A DNA stretch of 42,187 nucleotides from an uncultured Flavobacteriales bacterium (GCA_905612305.1 CAJQRK010000055.1:1-42187), one strand, 5' to 3'. Positions 24,663 to 33,857 are shown, counted from the stretch's first letter. Made by a program: numbers and translations. Notes: generated by a model from the sequence alone, not told the origin.

Positions 24663-26399
24663 ATGAGTAAAAAAAAAGTAAGCATTACACAGGCATTTAA
24701 AGAGTTTATTTGGCCAAGAAAAGGAATCGTATTTGTAGGTTTAGTTCTAATCGTAATTAGCCGATTAGCTAGCTTAGTATTGCCATTAAAAAGTAAAGTA
24801 TTATTAGATGAAATAATTCCAAATAAAGATATGGATGCCTTATTATCAATGATTTTACTTGTGTCAGGGGCAATACTTATTCAAGCCCTTACTTCATTTG
24901 CATTAACCCGATTATTAAGTGTTGAAGCTCAACTGCTCATATCAAAACTAAGAGTCAAAGTGCAAAAACAAATTCTTTCATTCCCAATTTCCTATTTTGA
25001 TAATAATAAATCAGGGGCTTTAGTGTCTCGTATTATGAGTGATGTTGAGGGGGTTAGAAATCTTATCGGAACAGGGTTAGTTCAATTATTTGGAGGTACA
25101 CTTACCGCAATTATCTCCTTAATTCTATTAATCAATATCAGCCCTAAAATGACTCTTTTCGTTTTAGTTCCTGTGCTAATTTTTGCAGTAATTGCCATTA
25201 AAGCATTTGGATACATCAGGCCTATATTTCGAAATAGAGGAGTTATTAATGCTGAAGTAACCGGGAGATTAACCGAAACTTTAAATGGAGTGCGTGTCAT
25301 AAAAGGATTTAATGCTGAAAAGCAAGAAAACATAAGTTTTGAAAAAGGGGTTGATCGATTATTTCAAAATGTAAAAAAAAGCTTAACCGCTACAGCGATA
25401 ATGACGAGTTCATCAGCCCTTCTTTTAGGCTTAGCTTCTGTTGCAATTATGGGGCTTGGAGGTATGATGATTATTGATAATACTTTAACCACTGGGGATT
25501 TTCTTTCCTTTACCCTTTTACTAGGATTTATGATAGCTCCAATAGTGCAAATAAGTAATATTGGAAGTCAATTAACTGAAGCCTTTGCAGGTTTGGATCG
25601 AACTAAAGAAATTATGAATTTGCCAACTGAGGCTAATGATGCTATTAGAACAATTACATTACCAAAAATAAAAGGAGATATTCAATTTAATAATGTCTCT
25701 TTCTCTTATAAAGAAGGATCAGAAGTAGTACATGAAATTAACTTTCTAGCTCCACAAGGGTCTGTTACTGCTTTAGTCGGTACTTCTGGTTCCGGAAAAT
25801 CAACTATTGCTAGCTTAGTAGCCTCATTTATTACTGCAAATTCAGGCACTATAACCGTAGACGGCAATGATATTGCTAAAGTGAATTTAGAATCTTTTAG
25901 AAGTCAACTAGGAGTTGTTTTGCAAGATGACTTTTTATTTGAAGGCACAATAAGAGAAAATATACTTTTTGCTAGGCCTGATGCAGCTGAAGAACAAGTA
26001 TTGGCTGCTGTTAAAACTGCTTATATAGAGGAATTTACAGATCGTTTTGATAATGGATTGGATACGGTAATTGGAGAAAGAGGGGTTAAATTATCAGGGG
26101 GCCAACGCCAACGAATTACTATAGCGAGAGCTGTGTTAGCCAACCCGAGAATATTAATATTAGATGAAGCTACATCAAATTTAGATACCGAGAGCGAAAC
26201 CTTAATTCAAAAAAGTTTAACCAAACTTATGAAAGGAAGAACAACCTTTGTTATTGCTCATAGACTAAGCACAATAAGACAAGCCGATCAAATATTAGTT
26301 ATTGAGCAAGGTAAAATTTCCGAACAAGGGAAGCATGAACAGTTGATTGATAAGAAAGGAAGGTACTTTGATTTATTTACCTACCAAAGCAGAATATAA
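24663..26399 (+). CDS. ABC exporter, fused permease and ATPase (MsbA-like)
   Basis: 578 residues. An N-terminal six-helix type IV ABC transmembrane domain (about 1-310) is followed by the nucleotide-binding domain. The NBD has Walker A GTSGSGKST (near 371), the Q-loop in VVLQDDFLFEG, signature LSGGQRQR (near 476), Walker B ILILDEATSNLD and the H-loop AHRLST. It works as a homodimer and exports a lipid, lipopolysaccharide precursor or drug. The substrate cannot be read from the sequence. It is a single-gene unit with its own promoter and is convergent with the helicase gene. Confidence 0.93.
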   Translation: MSKKKVSITQAFKEFIWPRKGIVFVGLVLIVISRLASLVLPLKSKVLLDEIIPNKDMDALLSMILLVSGAILIQALTSFALTRLLSVEAQLLISKLRVKVQKQILSFPISYFDNNKSGALVSRIMSDVEGVRNLIGTGLVQLFGGTLTAIISLILLINISPKMTLFVLVPVLIFAVIAIKAFGYIRPIFRNRGVINAEVTGRLTETLNGVRVIKGFNAEKQENISFEKGVDRLFQNVKKSLTATAIMTSSSALLLGLASVAIMGLGGMMIIDNTLTTGDFLSFTLLLGFMIAPIVQISNIGSQLTEAFAGLDRTKEIMNLPTEANDAIRTITLPKIKGDIQFNNVSFSYKEGSEVVHEINFLAPQGSVTALVGTSGSGKSTIASLVASFITANSGTITVDGNDIAKVNLESFRSQLGVVLQDDFLFEGTIRENILFARPDAAEEQVLAAVKTAYIEEFTDRFDNGLDTVIGERGVKLSGGQRQRITIARAVLANPRILILDEATSNLDTESETLIQKSLTKLMKGRTTFVIAHRLSTIRQADQILVIEQGKISEQGKHEQLIDKKGRYFDLFTYQSRI

Positions 26400-26439
26400 A
26401 TAAAAAATATGTTTTAGGGATCTGAAATTCTAAAAAAAA

Positions 26440-27705
26440 CTACCTCCTATAGTTTCTAGAATTGTGTGTTTTATTCCCGCTCTTTTTATTTCTATTAGCA
26501 AAAAACTCTTGTTTCTTTCTGTTTTTTTCCTTTTCAAATTCCTTTTTCTGCTGTGTATTCATAGGTTTTTCCGTTTGAGGAAAAGGGTGGTTTTGAATCA
26601 CTTCAATTTTTTGATTTATCAATTTTTCAATGTCTCTTGCGTACTCATTTTCTTCTGGTTCGCATATTGAAATAGAAACTCCTGTTTCTCCTGCCCTACC
26701 ACATCTCCCTATCCTGTGCACATAGGTTTCTGACTCATTAGGAATATCATAATTCAGCACATAACTCAATTTATCAATATCAATACCTCTAGCGGCAATA
26801 TCAGTAGCTACCAAAACTCGTATTTTGGAATCTTTAAAAGACTGTAATGCTTTTTGTCTTTGGTTCTGTGCTTTATCTCCATGAATTGCTGCCGCCTCAA
26901 TATTATTCTTTTTTAAATCACGAACTATTCTATCGGCACCATGCTTGGTTCTTGAAAATAATAACAATTGATTGATCTCCTTATCTTTTAAAATATGCAG
27001 TAGTAAATTTTTTTTATCTGTCTTGTTCGTATAGTAAATAAACTGTTTAATAGTTTCTGCCGTTGAAGATACGGGGCTGACAGATATTCTTTGTGGCGAT
27101 TTCAATATTTGAGATGAAAGTCCTACAATGTTTTTAGGCATAGTGGCGGAGAAAAATAAAGATTGTCGATTTTCAGGTAGTTTTTCTAACAGCTTTTTTA
27201 TGTCATGAATAAAACCCATATCCAACATTCTATCAGCCTCATCCAACACAAAATAACCAATATCTTTTAAGGAAATAAATCCTTGCCCCATAAGATCCAA
27301 TAATCTACCTGGAGTTGCTACTAAGACATCAACACCATTATTAAGTGCAGAGGTTTGAGCCCCTTGTTTAACGCCTCCAAAAATTACCGTATTCTTTATG
27401 GTATTGTACTTTGAATAGTCCGTAAAATTTTCTCCAATCTGAATGGCAAGCTCTCTAGTGGGTGTAACTACTAAAGCTCTTATTTTTATTTTACTATTAT
27501 CATCTTTTTCATTTATCAAATGATGTAAAATAGGCAAGGCAAAAGCAGCTGTTTTACCGGTTCCAGTTTGGGCGCTTGCTAGTACATCATTTTTCTTTAA
27601 TACTAAAGGAATTGCTTGTTGCTGAATAGCAGTTGGGTGAGTGTAATTTTGGTCTTTAACAGCTTTTAGTAAGCTAGGGTGTAAGTTTAAATCTTCAAAT
27701 TTCAT
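26440..27705 (-). CDS. DEAD-box ATP-dependent RNA helicase (RhlE-like)
   Basis: 421 residues with all core motifs: Q motif (FEDLNLHP through Gln28), motif I AQTGTGKT (45-52), PTRELA, TPGR, DEAD (155-158), SAT (186-188), ARGID and HRIGRCGR. A short basic tail (KEKNRKKQEFFANRNKK onward) would help RNA binding. Length and tail fit the RhlE group, which acts in ribosome assembly and RNA turnover, often in the cold. Its own -7 element lies 28 nt upstream. Confidence 0.93.
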   Translation of the reverse strand: MKFEDLNLHPSLLKAVKDQNYTHPTAIQQQAIPLVLKKNDVLASAQTGTGKTAAFALPILHHLINEKDDNSKIKIRALVVTPTRELAIQIGENFTDYSKYNTIKNTVIFGGVKQGAQTSALNNGVDVLVATPGRLLDLMGQGFISLKDIGYFVLDEADRMLDMGFIHDIKKLLEKLPENRQSLFFSATMPKNIVGLSSQILKSPQRISVSPVSSTAETIKQFIYYTNKTDKKNLLLHILKDKEINQLLLFSRTKHGADRIVRDLKKNNIEAAAIHGDKAQNQRQKALQSFKDSKIRVLVATDIAARGIDIDKLSYVLNYDIPNESETYVHRIGRCGRAGETGVSISICEPEENEYARDIEKLINQKIEVIQNHPFPQTEKPMNTQQKKEFEKEKNRKKQEFFANRNKKSGNKTHNSRNYRR

Positions 27706-27733
27706 ATAGTATTCCTGTTATAGGATTTTTTTG

Positions 27734-27741
27734 CAAAGGTA
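27734..27741 (-). promoter_or_regulatory. -7 promoter element of the DEAD-box helicase gene
   Basis: Perfect TAnnTTTG (TACCTTTG on the minus strand), 28 nt before the ATG. Confidence 0.6.
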
Positions 27742-27774
27742 AGATATAGTTATAAAGAGGAGAAATAAAATAGA

Positions 27775-28158
27775 CTATTCCCCGCAACCCTGAATATAGG
27801 TAATTTCAAAGTCGGCAACTTCTAAAGTGTCATTTTGTAAACGTCCTTGCATAATACATTCCATAGGGAAATATTCCATCTCACAAATAGATAGATAAAG
27901 CGATACTAGCTCTTCCATGTTTTCATTTGGAAATACTAAATCAAATTCTCCTAAAGTAGCTTCATCTTTAAAAATATGTTGTCCTTCCCCATATACCCAC
28001 CATCCTATATATTTGTTTTCATCAGCATTTTCTTCAATTATTTGTATTACACTTTCTTTTGGAGTTTTTTCTGGTTCAGCACTTGTTTTTAGCTGAACAC
28101 TACATGAAAAAAGTATTACACTACAAAAAACTAATATTTGGAATCTAAGATCCTTCAT
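27775..28158 (-). CDS. Hypothetical small lipoprotein
   Basis: 127 residues. Signal peptide with lipobox LFSC (Cys19). The mature part is acidic, contains YIGWWVYGEGQHIFKDEATL, and ends with QGCGE, with paired cysteines (CEMEYFPMEC). No domain recognised. It starts directly after the nadD stop codon, so it is the last gene of the yicC-gmk-nadD transcript. Confidence 0.75.
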   Translation of the reverse strand: MKDLRFQILVFCSVILFSCSVQLKTSAEPEKTPKESVIQIIEENADENKYIGWWVYGEGQHIFKDEATLGEFDLVFPNENMEELVSLYLSICEMEYFPMECIMQGRLQNDTLEVADFEITYIQGCGE

Positions 28159-28731
28159 TTACTTTTTATAAAAATTCATTTCATCAATATATTTCCATGC
28201 TTTTTCGGGCATTAAATAAGAGACGTCTTTACCTTCTTTAATAGAATTTCTGATAAAAGAAGCCGAAATCTCCATCTGAGGAACGTTATTAACAATATAG
28301 ATATTTTGGTGATTTCCATTTATTTCAATGCCTGGCCTTGGGTAAACGTATATAGAATAATCTTCCATGATCTGCTCGTAATTTTTCCACTTATGAAAAT
28401 GCTGTAAATTATCAGCTCCCATAATAAGTGCATACTCATTTTCTGGATATTCTTCTTTCAAACGCACCAAAGTATCAATGGTATAAGAAGGTTGTGGCAT
28501 ACTAAATTCAATATCGGAAACTGCTAATTTCAGATTATCCTCCGCCTCAGCTCTAATAATTTGTAGTCGGTGATATTGATCCAATAAAGTCTTTTTTCTT
28601 TTAAATGGGTTTTTAGGAGAAACTACAAAGATCACTTTTTCCAAATCGGAAAATTCTGCCATATAGGAAGCAATAATTTTATGTCCTATGTGCATAGGAT
28701 TAAACGAACCAAAAAAAAGACCAATTTTCAT
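28159..28731 (-). CDS. nadD: Nicotinate-nucleotide adenylyltransferase
   Basis: 190 residues, usual length. Nucleotidyltransferase motif GSFNPMHIGH (8-17) and the C-terminal ISASFIRNSI corresponding to the ISSTxIR signature. It makes deamido-NAD from nicotinate mononucleotide and ATP. It starts 2 nt after gmk. The yicC-gmk-nadD order is standard for Bacteroidota. Confidence 0.96.
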   Translation of the reverse strand: MKIGLFFGSFNPMHIGHKIIASYMAEFSDLEKVIFVVSPKNPFKRKKTLLDQYHRLQIIRAEAEDNLKLAVSDIEFSMPQPSYTIDTLVRLKEEYPENEYALIMGADNLQHFHKWKNYEQIMEDYSIYVYPRPGIEINGNHQNIYIVNNVPQMEISASFIRNSIKEGKDVSYLMPEKAWKYIDEMNFYKK

Positions 28732-28733
28732 GC

Positions 28734-29297
28734 TTAAGTTTTTATAAAATTACGAATTACCCGCATAGTTTCTTGGCAGGAAATATCAAAATCATCATTC
28801 AGAATTATACTGTCAAATTCTTGATTCATAGCGATTTCTTCCTCTGCTTTATCTAACCTTTTTTGCAAACTTTCAACTGACTCTGAACCTCTAAAAATTA
28901 ACCGCTCCTGTAAAACTTCTAATGATGGCGGCATGATAAAAATAGATAAGCAGTCCGTTGAATATTGTTTTTTTATATTAAGCCCCCCTTCTACATCTAC
29001 ATCAAAAATTACCGTTTTTCCTTCATTCCAAATTCTTTCTATTTCTGACTTTAAAGTGCCATAATACTGATTTTTATATACCTGCTCCCACTCCAAAAAG
29101 GCATTTTCTTTTATTTGTTGCTGAAACCCCTCAACTCCTAAAAAATAATAATCTTCACCATGAATCTCATTCTCTCTTTTTTCACGACTACAAGCTGAAA
29201 CTGAAAAAGCAAGTTCTGGAATATTCTTTAGTAAATAATGAACAATAGAAGTTTTTCCTGCTCCAGATGGTGCCGATATGACAATGAGTTTCCTCAC
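28734..29297 (-). CDS. gmk: Guanylate kinase
   Basis: 187 residues. P-loop APSGAGKT (9-16), followed by the GMP-binding SREKRENEIHGEDYYF region and the FDVDVEGG segment. It phosphorylates GMP to GDP. The start overlaps the yicC stop by one base, indicating translational coupling. Confidence 0.97.
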   Translation of the reverse strand: MRKLIVISAPSGAGKTSIVHYLLKNIPELAFSVSACSREKRENEIHGEDYYFLGVEGFQQQIKENAFLEWEQVYKNQYYGTLKSEIERIWNEGKTVIFDVDVEGGLNIKKQYSTDCLSIFIMPPSLEVLQERLIFRGSESVESLQKRLDKAEEEIAMNQEFDSIILNDDFDISCQETMRVIRNFIKT

Positions 29298-30166
29298 TAT
29301 AAAATATTTAATAATTGCTCTTTAATTTTTTCTAACTCATCTTTCATTTGTACCACAATTTTTTGCATTCCTGCATCTGAAGATTTAGAGCCAATTGTAT
29401 TAATTTCTCTTCCAATTTCTTGCCCAATAAAACCTAATTTTTTTCCATTAGGAAAATCTGTTTTCATAGTTAAGATAAAATAGTTAAGATGTGCATCTAA
29501 CCGTACTTGTTCTTCAGTAATATCTTGTTTTTCTAAGTAATAAATTAACTCTTGTTCAAAACGATTTTCATCAATATTCTTAGTGTCAATTTCCGCTAAT
29601 TTATCTGATAAACTTTTCTTAACTTTTTCTATTCTTCCTTTTGAAAAAGGAGCAATTTCTATTAATAAGGCGGTCAATTCATTAATTCTTAAAATAATAT
29701 CTTCTTCTAGTTTTTTGCCTTCATCTAACCGAAATTGTAATGTGTTTTCAATTGCAATATCTATCCCTTTTGCTATTTCCACCCATTGATTTTCATCCGA
29801 TTTTTCCTCTCCTTTTGTTAATACCTCAGGCATTTTCAGAAGACTGGGCATAATATCCTTACTATTTAAATTAAGGGAATTACTTATGCCCTCAATTTGC
29901 TGAAAATACTCTTTTATCAATTCCGTATTTAAAGTATATTTAGCATTAGATACTGAGGATTCTTTCCAAATAGATAATTCAATTTTCCCTCTTTTCAATT
30001 TCTCAGAAAGTAAATTTCTGATCTCTATTTCCTTATCTCTATATATAGAAGACATTTTAACGCTCACATCTATTTGTTTGGAATTAAGCGATCTTACTTC
30101 AATAGTAAAATTAGCATTTTTCAGATTTAACTCAGCTTTACCATAGCCTGTCATTGATTGAATCAT
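29297..30166 (-). CDS. YicC/YloC family endoribonuclease
   Basis: 289 residues with the family's N-terminal IQSMTGYGKAEL and C-terminal LGFIGQEIGREINTIGSKS (DUF1732) signatures. Escherichia coli YicC is an RNA endonuclease or RNase adaptor. It is the first gene of the yicC-gmk-nadD-lipoprotein row. Its -7 element overlaps the stop codon of the upstream exporter gene. Confidence 0.95.
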   Translation of the reverse strand: MIQSMTGYGKAELNLKNANFTIEVRSLNSKQIDVSVKMSSIYRDKEIEIRNLLSEKLKRGKIELSIWKESSVSNAKYTLNTELIKEYFQQIEGISNSLNLNSKDIMPSLLKMPEVLTKGEEKSDENQWVEIAKGIDIAIENTLQFRLDEGKKLEEDIILRINELTALLIEIAPFSKGRIEKVKKSLSDKLAEIDTKNIDENRFEQELIYYLEKQDITEEQVRLDAHLNYFILTMKTDFPNGKKLGFIGQEIGREINTIGSKSSDAGMQKIVVQMKDELEKIKEQLLNIL

Positions 30167-30182
30167 CAGATAATATTTTTTG

Positions 30183-30190
30183 CAAATTTA
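30183..30190 (-). promoter_or_regulatory. -7 promoter element of yicC-gmk-nadD
   Basis: Perfect TAnnTTTG (TAAATTTG, minus strand), 16 nt before the yicC ATG. Its first three bases are the TAA stop codon of the EamA exporter gene. Confidence 0.6.
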
Positions 30191-31093
30191 GGAAAGTTTC
30201 TGCTTTCTTGACTTTAAGGGGCGAACACTTACCAAATACACTCCAATAAATATAATGCTAGCGGCAATTATTTTATTCATATCCAAAGCATCACTGCCTA
30301 ATGCAATAGCAAAAACACTAGCTAAAACAGGCTGCAAATAAATATAAATACTTACTGTTGAAGGGTTTAATTTTTGTAAAGCAACTGAATTCAGCAAATA
30401 AGCTATAAATGTAGTGCACACCACTACGAAAAGTACTTCCCAAATAATTTTTAAAGGGAAAGAAGAAAAATCAACTACACTTAATTCGTGATATCCAAAA
30501 GGGAACACATACAAAAGTCCAAAAGCAAATACATAAAACATCACTGTTATAGGATGGTATTTTTGCATTAATGGTTTTACAAATACTAAATACAAACCAT
30601 AACTTAAAGCATTAATAAATACAAATAAATTCCCAAGCATAAAATTAGCATTCCCGCTAAAATTACCGCCATTTAATATTAAAGCAGAAGCCCCAATAAT
30701 CCCTAAAATAATTCCCAATCCTTTTCGAAAAGTAATGCTTTCTTTAAGGATAAAAAAAGACATGACAATCACCAATACAGGATTAGTTGTCAGGATAATT
30801 GCTGCATTTATTGGGGTAGTTAAATTCAGCCCCTCAAAAAATAATAGCTGATTAATAGCAACACCAAATACGCCACAAATTGCTAAACGCATGAAATCTT
30901 TAGTTTGTACTTTTTCGCGCACAAACACAAAATAGGATATTGAAAATAAAATAACTGCCCCTATTACTCTTAATAAAATAAAGCCAGAAGGCTGAATAAA
31001 ATCAGGCATTACATCTTTTGCAAAAGTGTAGTTAAGGGCATAAATTAAATTCGCGAAAAACAAGGAGACATGAGCAAATACAGTTTTATTCAA
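30188..31093 (-). CDS. EamA/DMT family exporter
   Basis: 301 residues with ten predicted membrane helices in two EamA repeats (first ending near AALILNGGNF, second near IFIGVYLVSV). The start is TTG at 31093. An in-frame TGA lies two codons upstream and the first later Met is at residue 29, past the first helix, so TTG is the only start that keeps helix one. Family members export metabolites or amino acids; the substrate is unknown. Its promoter faces that of the cystathionine enzyme gene. Confidence 0.9.
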   Translation of the reverse strand: MNKTVFAHVSLFFANLIYALNYTFAKDVMPDFIQPSGFILLRVIGAVILFSISYFVFVREKVQTKDFMRLAICGVFGVAINQLLFFEGLNLTTPINAAIILTTNPVLVIVMSFFILKESITFRKGLGIILGIIGASALILNGGNFSGNANFMLGNLFVFINALSYGLYLVFVKPLMQKYHPITVMFYVFAFGLLYVFPFGYHELSVVDFSSFPLKIIWEVLFVVVCTTFIAYLLNSVALQKLNPSTVSIYIYLQPVLASVFAIALGSDALDMNKIIAASIIFIGVYLVSVRPLKSRKQKLS

Positions 31094-31109
31094 GTGTCAT
31101 AATTTTTAG

Positions 31110-31117
31110 CAAAAATA
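31110..31117 (-). promoter_or_regulatory. -7 promoter element of the EamA exporter gene
   Basis: Perfect TAnnTTTG (TATTTTTG, minus strand), 16 nt before the TTG start codon, which supports that start. Confidence 0.6.
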
Positions 31118-31140
31118 AAATTAAATGTTGCATCTTTTAA

Positions 31141-31148
31141 TACTTTTG
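31141..31148 (+). promoter_or_regulatory. -7 promoter element of the cystathionine enzyme gene
   Basis: Perfect TAnnTTTG (TACTTTTG), 32 nt before the ATG at 31181. It lies 23 bp from the opposing promoter element, so both promoters share one control region. Confidence 0.55.
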
Positions 31149-31180
31149 CTAAAAGTAAAATACACCAAAAAAAAATAGCA

Positions 31181-32326
31181 ATGAAATTCGCAACTAAAAC
31201 TATACATGCAGGACAAGAAGCTGACCCAACTACTGGAGCAATAATGACGCCAATCTACCAAACCTCAACTTATATTCAGGCTTCCCCAGGTGACCATAAA
31301 GGATATGAATATTCCAGAACAGGAAACCCTACCCGAAATGCTCTAGAGAAAAATTTGGCATCTCTTGAAAATGGTAAATACGGACTTTGTTTTGGAAGTG
31401 GTTTAGCAGCAATTGATGCTATCATTAAATTATTATCTCCTGGTGATGAGGTGATTTCCACCAATGATTTATATGGAGGGACTTACCGAATTTTCACTAA
31501 GATTTTTGAATTTTATGGCATCAAATTCCATTTCACAGGAATGGGAAATACTGATGAAATTGAAAAATTAATCAATAAAAATACTAAAATGATTTGGGCA
31601 GAAACGCCAACAAATCCTATGCTTAACATTGTTGATGTTGAAAGTTTAAGCAAAATTTCAAAAAAAAACAACTTAATTTTTGTGGTGGACAACACTTTTT
31701 CCACCCCTTATTTACAAAGACCTTTGGATTTAGGGGCTGATATTGTGATGCACTCACTCACTAAATATATGGGAGGTCATTCTGATGTTGTGATGGGAGC
31801 AGCTATTTGTAAAGATGATGCAATTGCGGAACGCTTGTATTTTATTCAAAATTCTTGTGGTGCAGTACCAGGTCCAATGGATTCTTTTCTGATATTAAGA
31901 GGAATAAAAACCTTACACTTAAGAATGCAAAGACATTGTGAAAATGGAAAGGTGATTGCTAATTTCTTAAAAAAACATCCTAAAGTTGGTGATGTTTATT
32001 GGCCGGGATTTGAATCACATCCTAATCATGAAATTGCCAAAAAGCAAATGGATGATTTTGGAGGGATGATTTCTTTTAACCTAAAAGGAAATAAATTAGA
32101 AGATGCGATAACTGTGGTTTCTAATACTCATTATTTTACATTAGCTGAAAGCTTAGGGGGTGTAGAATCCTTATGCGGGCATCCAGCAAGCATGACTCAT
32201 GGCGCAATACCAAAACAGGAAAGAGAAAAAACAGGAGTAGTAGATTCTTTAATCCGATTAAGTGTTGGCGTAGAAGATATTGAAGATTTAATTGCTGACC
32301 TGGAACAAGCCCTAGCAAAACTATAA
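31181..32326 (+). CDS. Cystathionine gamma-synthase or gamma-lyase (PLP enzyme)
   Basis: 381 residues of the Cys/Met metabolism PLP family. YEYSRTGNPTR (42-52) binds the cofactor phosphate from the partner subunit. FGSGLAAI, VVDNTFSTPY and the Schiff-base Lys195 in SLTKYMGGHSD are intact. ESLGGVESLCGHPASMTH is the substrate-binding loop. It either joins cysteine to an activated homoserine or breaks cystathionine. Sequence alone does not separate the two activities with certainty. The SDR gene starts right at its stop. Confidence 0.88.
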   Translation: MKFATKTIHAGQEADPTTGAIMTPIYQTSTYIQASPGDHKGYEYSRTGNPTRNALEKNLASLENGKYGLCFGSGLAAIDAIIKLLSPGDEVISTNDLYGGTYRIFTKIFEFYGIKFHFTGMGNTDEIEKLINKNTKMIWAETPTNPMLNIVDVESLSKISKKNNLIFVVDNTFSTPYLQRPLDLGADIVMHSLTKYMGGHSDVVMGAAICKDDAIAERLYFIQNSCGAVPGPMDSFLILRGIKTLHLRMQRHCENGKVIANFLKKHPKVGDVYWPGFESHPNHEIAKKQMDDFGGMISFNLKGNKLEDAITVVSNTHYFTLAESLGGVESLCGHPASMTHGAIPKQEREKTGVVDSLIRLSVGVEDIEDLIADLEQALAKL

Positions 32327-33034
32327 GTGCAAAAATTAGCACTCATAACAGGAACTGGAAGCGGAATTGGAAAAGCCCTAGCCGAATTATTACTTGATAA
32401 AAACTATAAAGTAGTCGGCTATTCAAGGACAAATAAAATAATACACACAAACTTCACCTTTATAAAAATTGATCTGAGTGATTTGGCGGCAACTAAAAAG
32501 CTAATTTTTCCTAAAACTAATAAATCAGATGTATTATTAGTGAATAATGCTGCTACTATAGGAACCATTGTTCCTTTTAATAAAAAAACCCCCACAGATA
32601 TAATAAATGAGTATCAGCTGAACTTAATTTCCCCCACACTACTAAGTCAGAAATTCATTAGCACTTATAAGAAGAATTTGAAACTACTTATCAATATAGG
32701 CTCAGGAGCAGCAAATAATCCCATTCCTTCATGGAGTACTTATTGCGCCACTAAGGCTGGGCTAGATATGCTTACACAAGTAATTACTGAAGAAAATTAT
32801 GAAAACTTAACAGTATTTTCTATTCACCCTGGTATAGTTGATACAAATATGCAAAAAAAGATAAGAGACGTAGACCCTAATTTATTCCCTTTATTAAATA
32901 AGTTTACCAGCTATTATAACAATAATGAGTTAGAAGATACAGAAACCGTAGCTAAGAAACTCTATTATATTATACAAAATTTTACCGAATTCACCAAAAA
33001 TATCCTCTCAATTCGTGATGTTAATATAAAATAG
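32327..33034 (+). CDS. Short-chain dehydrogenase, sepiapterin/benzil reductase-like
   Basis: 235 residues beginning with GTG at 32327, immediately after the preceding stop. Rossmann motif TGTGSGIG (8-15), NNAA (73-76), catalytic Ser126, Tyr139 and Lys143 (YCATK), and a HPGIVDTNMQKKIR segment shared with YueD-type benzil/sepiapterin reductases. It is NADP-dependent and its substrate is unknown. Confidence 0.88.
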   Translation: MQKLALITGTGSGIGKALAELLLDKNYKVVGYSRTNKIIHTNFTFIKIDLSDLAATKKLIFPKTNKSDVLLVNNAATIGTIVPFNKKTPTDIINEYQLNLISPTLLSQKFISTYKKNLKLLINIGSGAANNPIPSWSTYCATKAGLDMLTQVITEENYENLTVFSIHPGIVDTNMQKKIRDVDPNLFPLLNKFTSYYNNNELEDTETVAKKLYYIIQNFTEFTKNILSIRDVNIK

Positions 33035-33040
33035 TCTTTT

Positions 33041-33064
33041 ATTGGTTTTTATATTGGTTTTTAT
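33041..33064. repeat. Two perfect tandem 12-bp repeats
   Basis: ATTGGTTTTTAT occurs twice in direct succession, just after the SDR stop codon. It lies at the start of the 295-bp intergenic region before the tiny membrane protein genes. That region otherwise shows only AT-rich sequence and the promoter element at 33292. Confidence 0.7.
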
Positions 33065-33291
33065 ATTCTTATATCTTAATTTTCAATTACTTATGAGTAC
33101 TTGTAATTCTTAACATTTTAATGTGCAAAAGCTTACTAAATCAGTATCTTTATTTTATCATAAATCACATATAACATACTGTTTATCATATATTTAAAAA
33201 GACTTATACCGATCAAATATAGATGATAAATAAAAAAAGGCGGCTCAGAAGATTTCTTTTGCAAGTTTCTTTATTAAATAGTTTTATGTCA

Positions 33292-33299
33292 TAAGTTTG
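33292..33299 (+). promoter_or_regulatory. -7 promoter element of tiny membrane protein gene
   Basis: Perfect TAnnTTTG (TAAGTTTG), 30 nt before the ATG at 33330. Confidence 0.6.
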
Positions 33300-33329
33300 T
33301 CTCAGTATTAATCAAATTATTTTTTAATT

Positions 33330-33557
33330 ATGGAAAATGTATTTAAGTATTTCAATGGCTTTTTTAAAGGCTTAACAGGTTTAATCATGACAGTTTTAGG
33401 TCTTGGTGTGGCTGCAGAAGTCCTCTTTGGATCTGGAGCTATTTTTGGAATGACTGTTATTGACAATGTAATGGGAGTTATTGGTGATTTAGGAGGTGCA
33501 GGATTTGGTGGTTTAGTTGGATTATGTGTTTTATTCTCACTTTTAACAGCTAAGTAA
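33330..33557 (+). CDS. Tiny Gly-rich two-helix membrane protein
   Basis: 75 residues. An amphipathic N-terminus (MENVFKYFNGFFKGL) is followed by two hydrophobic helices (about 15-33 and 57-73) with a Gly-rich stretch (GDLGGAGFGGLVG) between. It has its own promoter and a strong terminator. It shares a weak pattern (LxLGV, then a Gly and an Asn-Ile/Val turn) with the 72-residue protein just downstream. No known family recognised. The gene is supported by promoter, terminator and composition. Confidence 0.75.
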   Translation: MENVFKYFNGFFKGLTGLIMTVLGLGVAAEVLFGSGAIFGMTVIDNVMGVIGDLGGAGFGGLVGLCVLFSLLTAK

Positions 33558-33580
33558 GAATACTCAGATGTTTTAATTAA

Positions 33581-33612
33581 AATAGCCCTGCATTTTGTAG
33601 GGCTATTTTTAT
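33581..33612 (+). terminator. Strong rho-independent terminator
   Basis: 11-bp stem (AATAGCCCTGC with GTAGGGCTATT, one G-U pair), 5-base loop ATTTT, then a T-rich tail. It closes the 75-residue membrane protein gene and separates it from the 72-residue gene 26 bp further on. Confidence 0.85.
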
Positions 33613-33637
33613 TACTTTTACCATAACACAATTAATC

Positions 33638-33856
33638 ATGAATAACTTTTTCAATACATTACAAAAACGACTAGTTGAGTTAATTTCGTTTGGACTGACT
33701 TTTTTATGTTTAGGGGTGATTGTGCAATTATTAATTAATGATAAACTATTAGGATGGAATCCTATAGGAAACATACAGGATGCGGGACCATCATTTATTG
33801 GAGTGATTGCGTTAGTAGTATTGTACTTATTATTTCTTAGAAAGAAAGCGGAGTAG
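33638..33856 (+). CDS. Tiny two-helix membrane protein
   Basis: 72 residues with two hydrophobic helices (about 16-33 and 52-67) and a basic C-terminus (RKKAE). It starts after the terminator of the preceding gene, so it relies on its own promoter or on read-through. It may be a distant tandem paralog of that 75-residue protein. It ends 1 bp from the convergent polA stop. Function unknown. Confidence 0.7.
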   Translation: MNNFFNTLQKRLVELISFGLTFLCLGVIVQLLINDKLLGWNPIGNIQDAGPSFIGVIALVVLYLLFLRKKAE

Positions 33857-33857
33857 C

